64,000 nt of DNA from positions 496,001 to 560,000 of the forward strand of contig NW_027469122.1 in NCBI RefSeq assembly GCF_051020765.1, given 5' to 3'. The position numbers and the translations under genes were made by a program. This document shows, piece by piece, positions 1 to 9,888 of the stretch. Numbering within the stretch: position 1 is the first letter of the stretch; each line of letters begins with the position of its first letter. The DNA is from Lasioglossum baleicum. Lineage: Eukaryota; Arthropoda; Insecta; Hymenoptera; Halictidae. The notes below the pieces were generated by a model that was not told where the DNA came from, did not search any database, and saw only the letters and a program-made list of their open reading frames with translations.

Positions 1-1443
1 TGCGAGAGCTGCCAGAAGTACGAGGCGTCACAGCAAACACCAGCCGGCCTAATGCACGCAACACCGGTTGACCGACCATGGGAAGTGGTATCCGCTGACC
101 TAGTCGGGCCGCTCCCACGGTCCAGCACAGGAAACACCACGCTGCTCGTCATACAGGACCGGTTCACCAAGTGGATCGAACTACGGGCACTAAGAAAAGT
201 CACCGGCCCGGCCATAACACGGGCCATCCGCGAACAGGTCATAATGCGACACGGGTGTCCCGACGTGCTCGTCACCGACAACGGGAGACAGTTCGTAGGG
301 AAGGAGCTCGGAAAAGCCCTCAAGGAATGGGGCGTAAAACATCGACGCACGCCGCCATACACGCCACAGTGCAACCCGGTCGAACGCGTAAATAAGGTGG
401 TGAAAACGATGCTGAGTCAGTACATCGGACGATCTCAACGAACCTGGGACGAATATTGCGCCGAAGTGGCATTTGCATACAACACGGCGCAACATAGCGG
501 AAGAGAGTTGGTGCCACCAGGAAGCCTCCGATACGAAAACAGCCAGCGAAGGACGACCGGGCTGAGAGAGCGTCTCCGTCGAGTACAGGAGGCGCGAGAG
601 TTGGCCCAATGTCAGATCGCCCGCAGTTTCCAGAGTCAACGGAAATATTATGACAAGAACAGACGGGATTGGGCACCAAACATTGGGAGCCTCGTGTTAA
701 AACGAGCACACATTCTCTCTGACAAAGCAGCTTACCGGAACGCCAAACTGGTGGAAAAATATAGTGGCCCGTTCAAGGTACAACGGAGAGTGTCACCGGT
801 GATATTCGACCTGTTAGACAAAAGAAACAGGACGATTCAGCATGTCCACGTGAGGGACCTAAAGCCGTACGAGCTCGCCTCGACGTCAAGAGATGGCGCA
901 GCGAACGAAGCGGACGAGGCGGGAGAAGAGAGGGGATGCAGGAGGTCCAGCCGTCAGGCAGTACGCCAAGTCAGTACAGCGACAACAGTCATGGCGAGAG
1001 GACCACCAGTAGCAGAGCAGGAGCTGAACGAATTCCTCCAGCAATTAGAGGAAGACTACAGGCGACATGGAACCTACACACCCCAACCAGCGGGCCCACG
1101 CCGGCCTACGCAACCACGGATAACCGTACCACCAGCGCGGCCACCGCTGCAACAACGGGACGGCACCCGACAGGCCAGGCCACCACGCATAGGCCTAGGA
1201 TGCGTGGCCCCACGGGGAGTCACGCCGAGATTGCCGGAATTCAAACCGCCGTTTAGAGTCCCGATAGTGTCCCCACATCGGGAGACGCCACAACCGGCCC
1301 CCCCCGGTCAAGAAGGTGTCCGAGAGGGAAAAACGGCGGAACGCCAAAATGGCGATGGAAGCAGACGCCGCCCGGACAAAAAGGCTCGAGCGGACATTCC
1401 GGGCATGGAATGGCGGAATACTACCAGTAGCCGCCAAAAATAA
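1..1443 (+). CDS. pol: Gypsy-1 pol, integrase part (5' end outside window)
   Basis: This is the C-terminal part of a Ty3/Gypsy polyprotein and is open from base 1. It begins with the last two cysteines of the HHCC zinc domain (CESCQ). The DDE integrase core follows: first Asp in SADLVGP, second in VTDNG, Glu in NPVERVN. The integrase joins retroviral-type DNA ends to target DNA. The tail from about residue 290 is Pro/Arg-rich and low complexity. Protease, RT and RNase H lie to the left of the window. The integrase core resembles that of Gypsy-3 (IERVN, YIGR) more than that of Gypsy-2. The end overlaps the next ORF in another frame. The frame is intact, so this may be a fairly young copy, but only a third of the element is visible. 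Confidence 0.88.
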   Translation, partial: CESCQKYEASQQTPAGLMHATPVDRPWEVVSADLVGPLPRSSTGNTTLLVIQDRFTKWIELRALRKVTGPAITRAIREQVIMRHGCPDVLVTDNGRQFVGKELGKALKEWGVKHRRTPPYTPQCNPVERVNKVVKTMLSQYIGRSQRTWDEYCAEVAFAYNTAQHSGRELVPPGSLRYENSQRRTTGLRERLRRVQEARELAQCQIARSFQSQRKYYDKNRRDWAPNIGSLVLKRAHILSDKAAYRNAKLVEKYSGPFKVQRRVSPVIFDLLDKRNRTIQHVHVRDLKPYELASTSRDGAANEADEAGEERGCRRSSRQAVRQVSTATTVMARGPPVAEQELNEFLQQLEEDYRRHGTYTPQPAGPRRPTQPRITVPPARPPLQQRDGTRQARPPRIGLGCVAPRGVTPRLPEFKPPFRVPIVSPHRETPQPAPPGQEGVREGKTAERQNGDGSRRRPDKKARADIPGMEWRNTTSSRQK

Positions 1444-2263
1444 AACGCAAACGAAGAAGCGGAGCAGAACCTCTCCCCAACCCATGCCAACAATAGCAGA
1501 GGAGGTACCACCCAACCCCCCGCCGGAGGTGCTACTCCGTCAGCTGACAATTAGAGAACCGTCACCAGTGCCACTGCCAAGGGACCTGAGCCACCACCCG
1601 AGGAGAAAGGAGACGTTACCGGACGGGACAACCTTCTGCTCGCCCATAGGGGTAAAACGGTACAGACTGGTCATCGGGGGCATCCGGTGGCCACTGCGAC
1701 TAGACCCAGGCACAGGGGCCGTCCACCACGTGGGAGAACCACGACCCATAGTAAGCATGCGCGGCTTCTCCGCAACTTTCCCTCAGGGGGCCCTTCGCGA
1801 CGTTAATACGTCCCGTCTCCAAAGAAAGGAGGGGATGCGACGAGGCCTCACCTCGCCGCGACTTAGGCGCGAATGGGGACTACCACTCGCCACCTGTATT
1901 TATAAACTCTCGCGACACGGGCGCGCTCCAATCACCGCCGTGACCAAGCGCGCGCCAATCGGAGAGCGCCGCGGCCGCCCGACCGAGAGCGGCACTCTCC
2001 ATGGTCCGCGCTTTCGCGTACTATATAAGTCGCGTCGGAATACCGTGCGAGCGGAGTCCGCTTGGAACCACTCCCGTGCACACCGGATCGTACGAGCCCT
2101 TTTCAGAGCTATACATCCGTCCAGAACGCAGGCTGGAAGCACGAGTTCCAGGAGACGACTTCCCACCGTGTCCCGGCTCCCGGAGATCGCCGTGCCATCG
2201 CCTTGGCTGGACCGGACCCGTCGTGTCGGTGCGGTGGGCACGAATACCCTTAGGTGCTTCTAA
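1349..2263 (+). CDS. Gypsy-1 third ORF (env position), unknown function
   Basis: This ORF overlaps the end of pol in another frame. The frame is open from a GTG at 1316, and the first ATG is at 1349 (MAMEADAAR). It is basic, with Arg/Lys-rich stretches and proline-rich segments. I see no signal peptide, no transmembrane helix and no cysteine pattern, so it does not look like an envelope protein. It runs through the polypurine tract at 1821-1835 into the LTR, which is odd for a retrotransposon gene; the C-terminal third may simply be chance open frame. The position matches the extra ORFs of Gypsy-2 and Gypsy-3 in this window, but I see no clear sequence similarity to them. A functional protein is possible, not shown. 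Confidence 0.35.
   Translation: MAMEADAARTKRLERTFRAWNGGILPVAAKNKTQTKKRSRTSPQPMPTIAEEVPPNPPPEVLLRQLTIREPSPVPLPRDLSHHPRRKETLPDGTTFCSPIGVKRYRLVIGGIRWPLRLDPGTGAVHHVGEPRPIVSMRGFSATFPQGALRDVNTSRLQRKEGMRRGLTSPRLRREWGLPLATCIYKLSRHGRAPITAVTKRAPIGERRGRPTESGTLHGPRFRVLYKSRRNTVRAESAWNHSRAHRIVRALFRAIHPSRTQAGSTSSRRRLPTVSRLPEIAVPSPWLDRTRRVGAVGTNTLRCF
1821..1835 (+). promoter_or_regulatory. Gypsy-1 polypurine tract
   Basis: An almost pure A/G run (AAAGAAAGGAGGGGA) lies directly before a TG that starts the putative 3' LTR. This is the expected primer site for plus-strand DNA synthesis. Confidence 0.6.
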
Positions 2264-3332
2264 GGCGCGTGCGACTGTAACCCGTCGCTCAGGTGCTTCT
2301 GTGTGAGGGTTACGGCACTACTCGGCTCTCCGACCGTCCAGCACGGGCCGATTGGCCTCTGGCCCTGTCCGCGGATCATTCGCGGTTCAACGTCGCGATT
2401 TGGTGTGGCGGCGGCGGGTACGAACCTCTCAGGTGCCTCTGAGATACGTACGAACCGTGGTCTGTCCTTCAGGTGCTTCTGAGGGAAAACCGCGACGCCT
2501 ACGCTGCGTCGGGCCGTGACATCCGACCGTATCCTGTCACCTCCCACCTTCCAGCGTAAATCCGAAGAGACTCCGCGAAGTCTCGCGTCGTCCGATACCG
2601 CGTTCCGCGCCGCCGAACTCCGGGAACCGTTTCAGCGAACACGCGCGCCGTACCGCTTAATAATTAAGGGCTCCTTACCGCCTGATCGCTTCCGTAAATT
2701 CCTCCGTGAATATTCCGCACCGTTTAAATCTGTTCTTGTTTATACCGGGAATAATCCGTCAACCGACGCGACCGAGGAACCGTCGCAGCCGCCGTCTAAG
2801 TAACCTGCCGCCTAGTTTTCAATCTTCGGTTACGCGGTCGGATTCACCGGCCTGCAGGAAACCTTATTTTGTTTGTCACATCCTTACATTACCGCACATT
2901 GCGGAATAAAGTTTATTTTTGTTTACCCGATTTCGTCTACAATTCATTCATTCACCTACGAACCTTGGTCAACTCATGAGCTACAAGGCACATACGAAAT
3001 CGGAACGTTACAAGATTATCGTCCGGTAGGAAACAAACCTGTGAGAGTCGAAACTCAGTAAGACTGATTACGTAAAGCGTGGTTATTGTATTTCATTTTG
3101 GACATGACTACGAAGTCATAAATATTCACTGTATTGAAAATGGCTCAATATACCCTCCTTTTACCAGATTTTGCTTGTGAACATTTAACCTTCCATCCAA
3201 ACTAATCCGCTATCCATTGCATGGAGGCTCGAATCTCCACATTCACTATTCACTAATTCAATTTGTGTCAATTCTCAGCCCGTCTGGCCATCACATTTTA
3301 ATAGTTGATAAATAATCAAATATACGGTTACA
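1836..3332 (+). mobile_element. Gypsy-1 3' LTR (right boundary shared with Gypsy-2-type LTR end)
   Basis: It starts TGCGACGAGG after the polypurine tract. It contains TATATAAG at 2022-2029, AATAAA at 2905-2910 and four small hairpins at 2248-2485. The last 300 bases (about 3013-3332) align with the 3' end of the Gypsy-2 LTR and end in the same GGTTACA. Either this is one 1497-bp LTR related to Gypsy-2 at its U5 end, or the Gypsy-1 LTR stops near 3011 and an old Gypsy-2-like LTR piece follows. Base 3333 onward is LINE-A, so the right edge is a real junction. Confidence 0.55.
2248..2485 (+). repeat. Four hairpins with conserved GTGCYT loop
   Basis: Stem-loops lie at 2248-2265 (CCTTAG/CTAAGG), 2288-2303 (weak stem), 2427-2444 (TCTCAG/CTGAGA) and 2466-2485 (CCTTCAG/CTGAGGG). 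The loop is GTGCTT, or GTGCCT in the third. Stem bases change in pairs (T-A against C-G at the third pair from the loop) while the loop stays, which suggests RNA structure in the LTR transcript. Confidence 0.6.
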
Positions 3333-3664
3333 CTTTTTGGGACCCGTTCGTTTAGGTTATCTCTAGTACTCAAGCGGAGATTGACACTGGATTTCTCGTT
3401 GTTGGGGTTATTCGTGCTACTACTTTTGTCTTGAGCAATCATAATAGATTCCTTAACTATGGTTTCAAATCTGTTATATCTTTCCTGGATTGGGAGGAGG
3501 GCAATTTCCTCCTTGTTTTCAGCTTCATTGGTAAGGGAAGATCTCAATCTTGACTCCGTTATTCTCCTAAATTTTTCCCAGTCCATTGTTGTGTTATTAT
3601 ATAGTTTTCTACCGGTTTTCTTTTTGTTACAGAGACTAATGCTTCCATACAGTGTCACTTTCAT
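3333..3664 (-). pseudogene. LINE-A ORF2, endonuclease-RT linker (truncated)
   Basis: The minus-strand frame begins MKVTLYGSIS and continues in a Lys/Asn-rich segment typical of the stretch between endonuclease and reverse transcriptase in jockey/I-type elements. It is one frame off from the endonuclease piece at 3683-4126. The element is cut at 3332/3333 by the LTR, so its RT domain is not present here. Family membership rests on its position relative to the endonuclease piece, not on a diagnostic motif in this segment. Confidence 0.6.
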
Positions 3665-3682
3665 GATGAAATGGTCGGAGCC

Positions 3683-4126
3683 CTATTGTTCGCCTGTATT
3701 TTTGTACTGACATTTTGCTATTAAATTCATGGTTGCTATGAACAAGTCGATGTTGGACGGGTTTGTCTTTTCGTCTCCGAGTCTGGATATAGTATCCACG
3801 TTGGCAATAAATAAGTCAGAGTCCATTAGGGCTTCCTGTAGAATCCGACCTTCCTTGTTTGTGTTACAGCAGTTCCACAGCGTGTTCTTAGCATTGTAGT
3901 CACCTAAGAATAAAGTGTCGGTATTCCTTCTTTTGCAGTTAAAAAAATTAGTCCAATTTTGCTTGGTCCAACTAAGTCCTGGTTTTCTGTAGGATACGAT
4001 GATGTCTATTTCCTTCTCGGCGCTGTGTATAGTGATGAAGATAGATTCTGTTTCCTTCATTTCCTGAGTTGATATGGTATTTAACGAATGTTTAATATTA
4101 TTCTTGATTATACTGTCCAACAAATT
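3683..4126 (-). pseudogene. LINE-A ORF2, endonuclease domain C-terminal half
   Basis: This is the second half of an APE-type (exonuclease-endonuclease-phosphatase) nuclease that nicks target DNA for LINE retrotransposition. It shows LGDYNAKNTLWNC (the conserved GDYN/GDFN motif) and NPSNIDLFIA, matching the usual S/N-x-IDL signature. The first half lies at 6623-6795, and about 30 residues between them are lost where a 2.5-kb compound insertion sits. There is a stop directly upstream at 4127-4129. It is defunct because of the split, the missing residues and the frameshift at 3665-3682. Confidence 0.75.
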
Positions 4127-4357
4127 TCAACTTTTTAAAAGTATTTCGATTCCCACTATGCAATTCTTATACAGTTTTCCGCGCCGATTCCGAATCTGGT
4201 TTTAATTTTTATCCTATACGTCCAGTTTTTGAGAAAATAGAGTTTAAAAAAAAGACATATTTTTTTTTAGCTTTAAACAAATATTGCGATGTTATTGTAA
4301 AAGATATTGAATTGTTCTTTACAGCAAAAGATTCTGTAGACTTTCCCGAATACAGTG
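4127..4357. other. AT-rich insert sequence, unidentified
   Basis: With 6207-6386 this makes a contiguous sequence once the 1849-bp element is removed; together they interrupt LINE-A. It contains long A and T runs and no ORF. I do not recognise its family and I could not find terminal repeats at 4127. Confidence 0.3.
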
Positions 4358-6206
4358 TGTGACGTTGCAAGCGTGCGACGTCACTTCGCCGTTTGAACTC
4401 GATCAAACAGCCGAATTACGTGTGGACCGGACCGACCTTTTTCGGTTACGAAAGCCACCCGCAGGCCATAAGAGCACTCCGAGAGGAAAATCTTCCGATT
4501 TCGTGCACCGTACTAATGCCATCTGTTGTGCGTACGGAGTACGACGTTTCAGGCAATTATCGAGGCAATTATCGACAATAAAGAAAGCGTACGAGTCCGA
4601 AAAGGTGCCGAAGGATCAAATACCGAATAAAAGGATGGCCAACGATCGAATCCGGCGCCGGAAGCAGCGAAATAAGTCATCACACACGGGCGAACAAACC
4701 CGGAGGCGCCGTCGTGGGACGAAGAGATCCTATTGTGAACAGCAGCATTCACGAGTCCCGCCGCTGTCTCATCCCGCTCAACTAGGATCTCAGCGTGGGT
4801 GGTGTGTCGAATTGGCTGCCGAGGATTATGCGAACCGCTCGCCGGGGGCGAGCGGGAATTCAAATGTCGCGGTAAACTAAGAAGTCGCGTAAAGTCTGGG
4901 GCCCTAGGACTTTTTCGTAGTTGCGATCCTGCGACAAGCTAGTTGCGTTGCGTACGGCACCTATCGGAAAATTCGGCAATACGCTCGGAGTGGGGGGAAC
5001 TAGGATCGATGCGTTCCGTCGATGCGGATCGAGGAACCACTGTCGCACAGAGGCTCGTCGAGTATAGTCGCGTTTTCGCTTCACATAATCTCGTCCTTTT
5101 CCGACTACCGAATACCGTTCAGTTTCGCGTCGCGGGTGGCTTTTCCGGATCCAGCGCGGAATCTCGATCGAGGGGCAACCTTCAGCGAGGCCTACGAAGT
5201 CCTTCGGTAGCGGCTAGAACAAATATCGTCAACGGTAAGTCGATTCTGTGATTCCTCGATTCGTTAATCGTGGTGGCTCGGGTTATTCGCGCGAGGGAGA
5301 CACGTGTTCGTCTCGTCCTCGGAGATTTCGTAGGAGCCGAGGCGCAGGGCGCCTCGAGCCTTCGCTCGTGTCCTCTTCAAGGACGCTGTGAGCATTCCCG
5401 AAGAAAGTTCCCTTAATTTCGAAGATCGGAAGCCTTTCTCGGGAGTTGTGTCGGTATCGAATAGTCTTCGGTTCGGATAGTCGGCGACGGTAGAAGCGTG
5501 GGCGGAATTACGCGTGAACCGCGGCGGTCTACGCGCCTCGAATCCCGCGTACGGCCGTGGATTATCCATCGCACGTCGGCAATTTCGTTTTGTCTCGGAC
5601 TCTCGCGACAGTCTTAGGAATTGCGCCGTTCATCCGCGCCTCGCGGAATCTTGTATCGACGAAGAAATCGTATATTGTACCGTAGTATCGTACGTCCGTG
5701 ATAAAATCAAGATCGACTAACGCGCTCAGCGAACGACCATCTTCCGCTAAAGTGTACAAGGAGCGCGGGCTCCCGGTTTGCGGCCTCGTGGCCGCTCGCC
5801 TGTATCTTTTACTTTCGTGACCATTAAAGACCTAGAGCCAATTTCGTATTGTTGATTCTTGACCTGCGAGATCCGTCCTGCCGTGAGGGCTGTCCCCGTT
5901 ACCTCCTGCGCTCGGACCATCTGGCCGTTCGCGTTATTATTGCACACCGCGTTTCGTGGAGGCTTGACTCTCGGACTCGGCTTCACCGAGCTCGAGGTCA
6001 CCATCGTGTTTCGCGTGGTATTTTCTAATACCTAGCGCCCGAACTATCATCGGGGTGTTCGTTCAAGCCTCCACCGAGTTCCACCTTTGCACCGAGAGGA
6101 CCGTGTCCGCACGGCCGCGCACGGCCTGGTCTCAGAGCCTATAAAATCTCGGGGTTAACCGTTTTTCGTCGGCCATAAAACCGCTCGAAAAAGGGACAAC
6201 GTCGCA
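4358..6206 (+). mobile_element. 1849-bp non-autonomous DNA element, copy 1 (TSD AGTG)
   Basis: The ends are TGTGACGTTG and CAACGTCGCA, a 10-bp terminal inverted repeat with one mismatch, flanked by AGTG at 4354-4357 and 6207-6210. The same 1849-bp sequence recurs inverted at 8040-9888 with a different 4-bp duplication, so the ends are firm. It has no transposase-like ORF: the open frames (for example 68 and about 100 codons, on both strands) lack recognisable domains. Four-bp duplications occur in Sola- and Chapaev-type transposons; the family assignment is open. Confidence 0.85.
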
Positions 6207-6386
6207 AGTGATATCCAATATTAATACATTATGATTGTTTAAACATGTTTAAACAATGATTAAAGACGGAGATGCACCACTTTTGCACCAATTTTTGCGG
6301 TTATTTTCGAATTTATCTCAAAAAATAAGGATCCAGCGAAAAATTGAACTATACCACGCGAAAGAGCAGACTTTTATCTTGAGAAA
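6207..6386. other. Continuation of unidentified insert, with 24-bp palindrome
   Basis: It begins with the second AGTG of the target duplication. It contains a perfect 24-bp palindrome at 6234-6257 (ATTGTTTAAACA and its reverse complement). No ORF. Confidence 0.3.
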
Positions 6387-6622
6387 CCCCCGTGTGAAGT
6401 TTGCATGGTCGACGTTTTCTTCGAACCAGAAAGCAAAATATCTTCGCCCGACATGAGTTGTCACCAGTGGCGATCACCACCAGAACGGTCGTTCGCCGCT
6501 CCGTATCCCGTCGGTGCGCCGTATCCCGTCCCGAGCGCCACTGGCGGAAACTCATGTCGCGCGAAGATATTTTGCTTTCTGGTTCGAAAAAAAACGCTAA
6601 CCATGCAAACTTCACAGGGGGG
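6387..6622. repeat. Foldback (MITE-like) element, about 95-bp arms
   Basis: The left arm starts CCCCCGTGTGAAGTTTGCAT, and the right arm is its reverse complement ending ACTTCACAGGGGGG. The arms run to roughly 6482 and from 6528, with a short CG-rich centre holding two CGTATCCCGTC copies. The right end abuts LINE-A exactly at 6622/6623. No coding capacity. Confidence 0.65.
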
Positions 6623-6795
6623 AAGATATTATATCCTTTAATCTTAAAGGAGTTAAATTTGTTTGTTAACCATGTTTCGGTTATGCACAGGATATCAAAT
6701 TCCTCTGCAAGGATTTTGATGTCGTTGAGTTTGTTTCTTATGCTTCTCGCATTCCATAAGCCTATTCTGATAGAATTGGTAGTCATTTGTGTCAA
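6623..6795 (-). pseudogene. LINE-A ORF2, endonuclease N-terminus
   Basis: It starts MTQMTTNSIRIGLWNARSIR and continues with CITETWL, the conserved N-terminal strands and catalytic Glu region of APE-type LINE endonucleases. It breaks at the foldback element. It begins 84 bases after the ORF1 stop, the usual close ORF1-ORF2 spacing. Confidence 0.75.
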
Positions 6796-6878
6796 ATGGA
6801 TAGTATGTTAATTGTAAGTATATTAGAAACTTGTTGTCAGTGCTGCAAGACCTGTTTAGGGGTCTCGATTTCTATTTC

Positions 6879-8039
6879 TTAAGTGGGTACTATATCGAAG
6901 GACTTTACTTCTGGTTCTTTGTTTTGATTCCTTGTTATCCCTTTCTGGGAAGGGCTGACGTCTATTATCATTCCTTCTGCTTCTTCCCCGGTAAAATTAC
7001 TGTAGAAGTTTTGAATAGATGAAGACGTGGAGGGCTGCTCCTCGCATCCTTCACCGTGGATTTGCCTTTTTGCTTCTTCCAATTTGTAATTGTCTCTTAC
7101 TCTTTTCCTAATCAGTTCTATTTCCCCCTCTTTGGAGATCTTCCTCTTAATTTTTTCTGGAACCACTGGGGTGTGGTCCTGATACTGTTTTCTGTTAGAG
7201 AACATTTCATTGGTTTCATACTTCCGATGATACCATGTTTGCTTCATCTTCTTTTCTAATTTCTCTTCGAGGTTTTGTTGTTGAATTATAAGTAGCAATT
7301 GTTCTAAGAGTTCTTCCTCAGACATTGATTTTATTAAATCTGATTCTACTCTAAGCTGATTCCTAGACCTAAATGTGCTTTGTGTGGGTTCTACATTGAA
7401 ATGGTTGTTGCTTTTGCGGCTGTTACTGTGGAGATTCGCTATTATGTTATTGGGGGTGGGATTCTTTCTTGTGTATGTCTGTTCCATGTCGCCTAGACGG
7501 TATTTTGTTTCATCAAACTTGTCATGGAGTATTTCAAAGCGGTTGCTACAACTATTCGACCATCGTCGGTCGTCGGTTTTTCCTCTATTAGAGGGGTTTC
7601 TTGCATTGTCATTGTCAGTGCTCCTATTGTTGCCAACCTGGGTGACTTTGATTGGGCATTGTTTAGAGGCCACTGCAGCCCAGCTGTGTTTGTTTGGTCT
7701 CTGATTGTCTCTTCTAAAGTTGCTAATCTCTTTTTCTATTGGTCCCGTAATGGATTCCCAATAGTCCACTCTATTTTGGGGTATAAGAGGTGGAAGTTTA
7801 GGGTACTGGTGGGTTTGGTGGTTGAAAGGCCGCAGATCATGGGCGTAAAATTCATCATCTCGTGCTCTATAGTTGTCATCACGTTGTTGTTGCGAAATAC
7901 TGTCCTCCGAGTGGAGTGATTCATCTTGCCAGTAGGCAGAGGCCTCTCTCTGGTTACTTTATAAGAAATGTTCTTATAGGCCATGATTTTTTAAATAAAT
8001 CTTTCTTTCTGTTTTATCTTACAGTCTTTGGATGTACTG
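6879..8039 (-). pseudogene. LINE-A ORF1, C-terminal part
   Basis: This minus-strand segment continues ORF1 (nucleic-acid-binding gag-like protein) after the insertion at 8040-9888. Removing that insertion with one ACTG restores the third zinc knuckle across the junction (C-x2-C before, H and last C after). The frame shifts once near 7740-7769. The rest (7769-6879) is polar, rich in Asn, Glu, Lys and Arg, with a Glu/Leu/Gln-rich stretch (EEELLEQLLLIIQQQ) that may form a coiled coil. It is inactive because of the insertion and frameshift. Confidence 0.65.
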
Positions 8040-9888
8040 TGCGACGTTGGCCCTTTTTCGAGCGGTTTTATGGCCGACGAAAAACGGTCAATCCCGAGAT
8101 TTTATAGGCTCTGAGACCAGGCCGTGCGCGGCCGTGCGGACACGGTCCTCTCGGTGCAAAGGCGGAACTCGGTGGAGGCTTGAACGAACAACGCGACGAT
8201 AGTTCGGGCGCCAGGTATTAGAAAATACCACGCGAAACACGATGGTGACCTCGGGCTCGGGGAAGCCGAGTCCGAGGGTCAAGCCTCCACGAAACGCGGT
8301 GTAAAATAATGACGCGAACGGCCAGATGGTTCGAGCGCAGGAAGTAACGGGGACAGCCCTCACGGCAGGACGGATCTCGCAGGTCAAGAATCAACAATAC
8401 GAAATTGGCTCTAGATCTTTCATGGTCACGAGAGTAAAAGATACAGGCGAGCGGCCACGAGGCCGCGAACCGGGAGCCCGCGCTCCTTGTACACTTTAGC
8501 GGAAGATGGTCGTTCGCTGAGCGCGTTAGTCTATCGTGATTTTATCGCGGACGTACGATAGTACGGTACAATATTTGATTTCTTCGTCCCTACAAGATTC
8601 CGCGAGGCGCGGATGAACGGCGCAATTCCTAAGACTGTCGCGAGAGTCCGAGACGAAGCGAAATTGCCGACGTGCGATGGATAATCCACGGCCGTACGCG
8701 GGATTCGAGGCGCGTAGACCGCCGCGGTTCACGCGTAATTCCGCCTACGCTTCTACTGTCGCCGAGTACCCGAACCGAGGACTATTCGATACCGACACAA
8801 CTCCCGAGGAAGACTTCCGATTTACGAAATTAAGGGAACTCTCGTCGCGGATGCTCACAGCGTCCTTGAGGAGGACGCGAGCGAAGGATCGAGGCGCCCT
8901 GCGCCTCGGCACTTACGAAATCTCCGAGGACGAGACGAACACGTGTCGTCCTCGCGCGAATAACACGAGCCACCACGATTAACGAATCGAGGAATCACAG
9001 AATCGACTTACCGTTGACGATATTTGTTCTAGCCGCTACCGACGGACTTCGTAGGCCTCGCTGAAGGTTGCCCCTCGATCGAGATTCCGCGCTGGATCCG
9101 GAAAAGCCACCAGCGACGCGAAACTGAACGGTATTCGGTAGTCGGAAAAGGACGAGATTATGTGAAGCGAAAACGCGACTATACTCGACGAGCCTCTGTG
9201 CGACAGTGGTTCCTCGATCGGCATCGACGGAACGCATCGATCCTAGTTCCCCCCACTCCGAGCGTATTGCCGAATTTTCCGATAGGTGCCGTACGCAACG
9301 CAACTAGGTTGTCGCAGGATCGCAACTAGGAAAAAGTCCTAGGGCCCCAGACTTTACGCGACTTCTTAGTTTACCGCGACATTTGAATTCCCGCTCGCCC
9401 CCGGCGAGCGGTTCGCATAATCCTCGGCAGCCAATTCGACACACCACCCACGCTGAGATCCTAGTTGAGCGGGATGAGACAGCGGCGGGACTCGTGAATG
9501 CTGCTGTTCACAATAGGATCTCTTCGTCCCACGACGGCGCCTCCGGGTTTGTTCGCCCGTGTGTGATGACTTATTTCGCTGCTTCCGGCGCCGGATTCGA
9601 TCGTTGGCCATCCTTTTATTCGGTATTTGATCCTTCGGCACCTTTTCGGACTCGTACGCTTTCTTTATTGTCGATAATTGCCTCGATAATTGCCTGAAAC
9701 GTCGTACTCCGTACGCACAACAGATGGCATTAGTACGGTGCACGAAATCGGAAGATTTTCCTCTCGGAGTGCTCTTATGGCTTGCGGGTGGCTTTCGTAA
9801 CCGAAAAAGGTCGGTCCGGTCCACACGTAATTCGGCTGTTTGACCGAGTTCAAACGGCGAAGTGACGTCGCACGCTTGCAACGTCACA
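8040..9888 (-). mobile_element. 1849-bp non-autonomous DNA element, copy 2, inverted (TSD ACTG)
   Basis: This is the same element as 4358-6206 in opposite orientation and of identical length. Target duplication ACTG lies at 8036-8039 and 9889-9892. Excision with one ACTG restores the LINE-A ORF1 reading frame, which confirms both boundaries. The copies differ at scattered positions, so the insertions are not brand new. Confidence 0.88.

Noticed and set aside
4359..5720. ORFs in the 1849-bp DNA elements as transposase
   Set aside because: Open on both strands, Arg/Ser-rich, no DDE or RNase H-like motifs; conserved in both copies only because the copies are similar.
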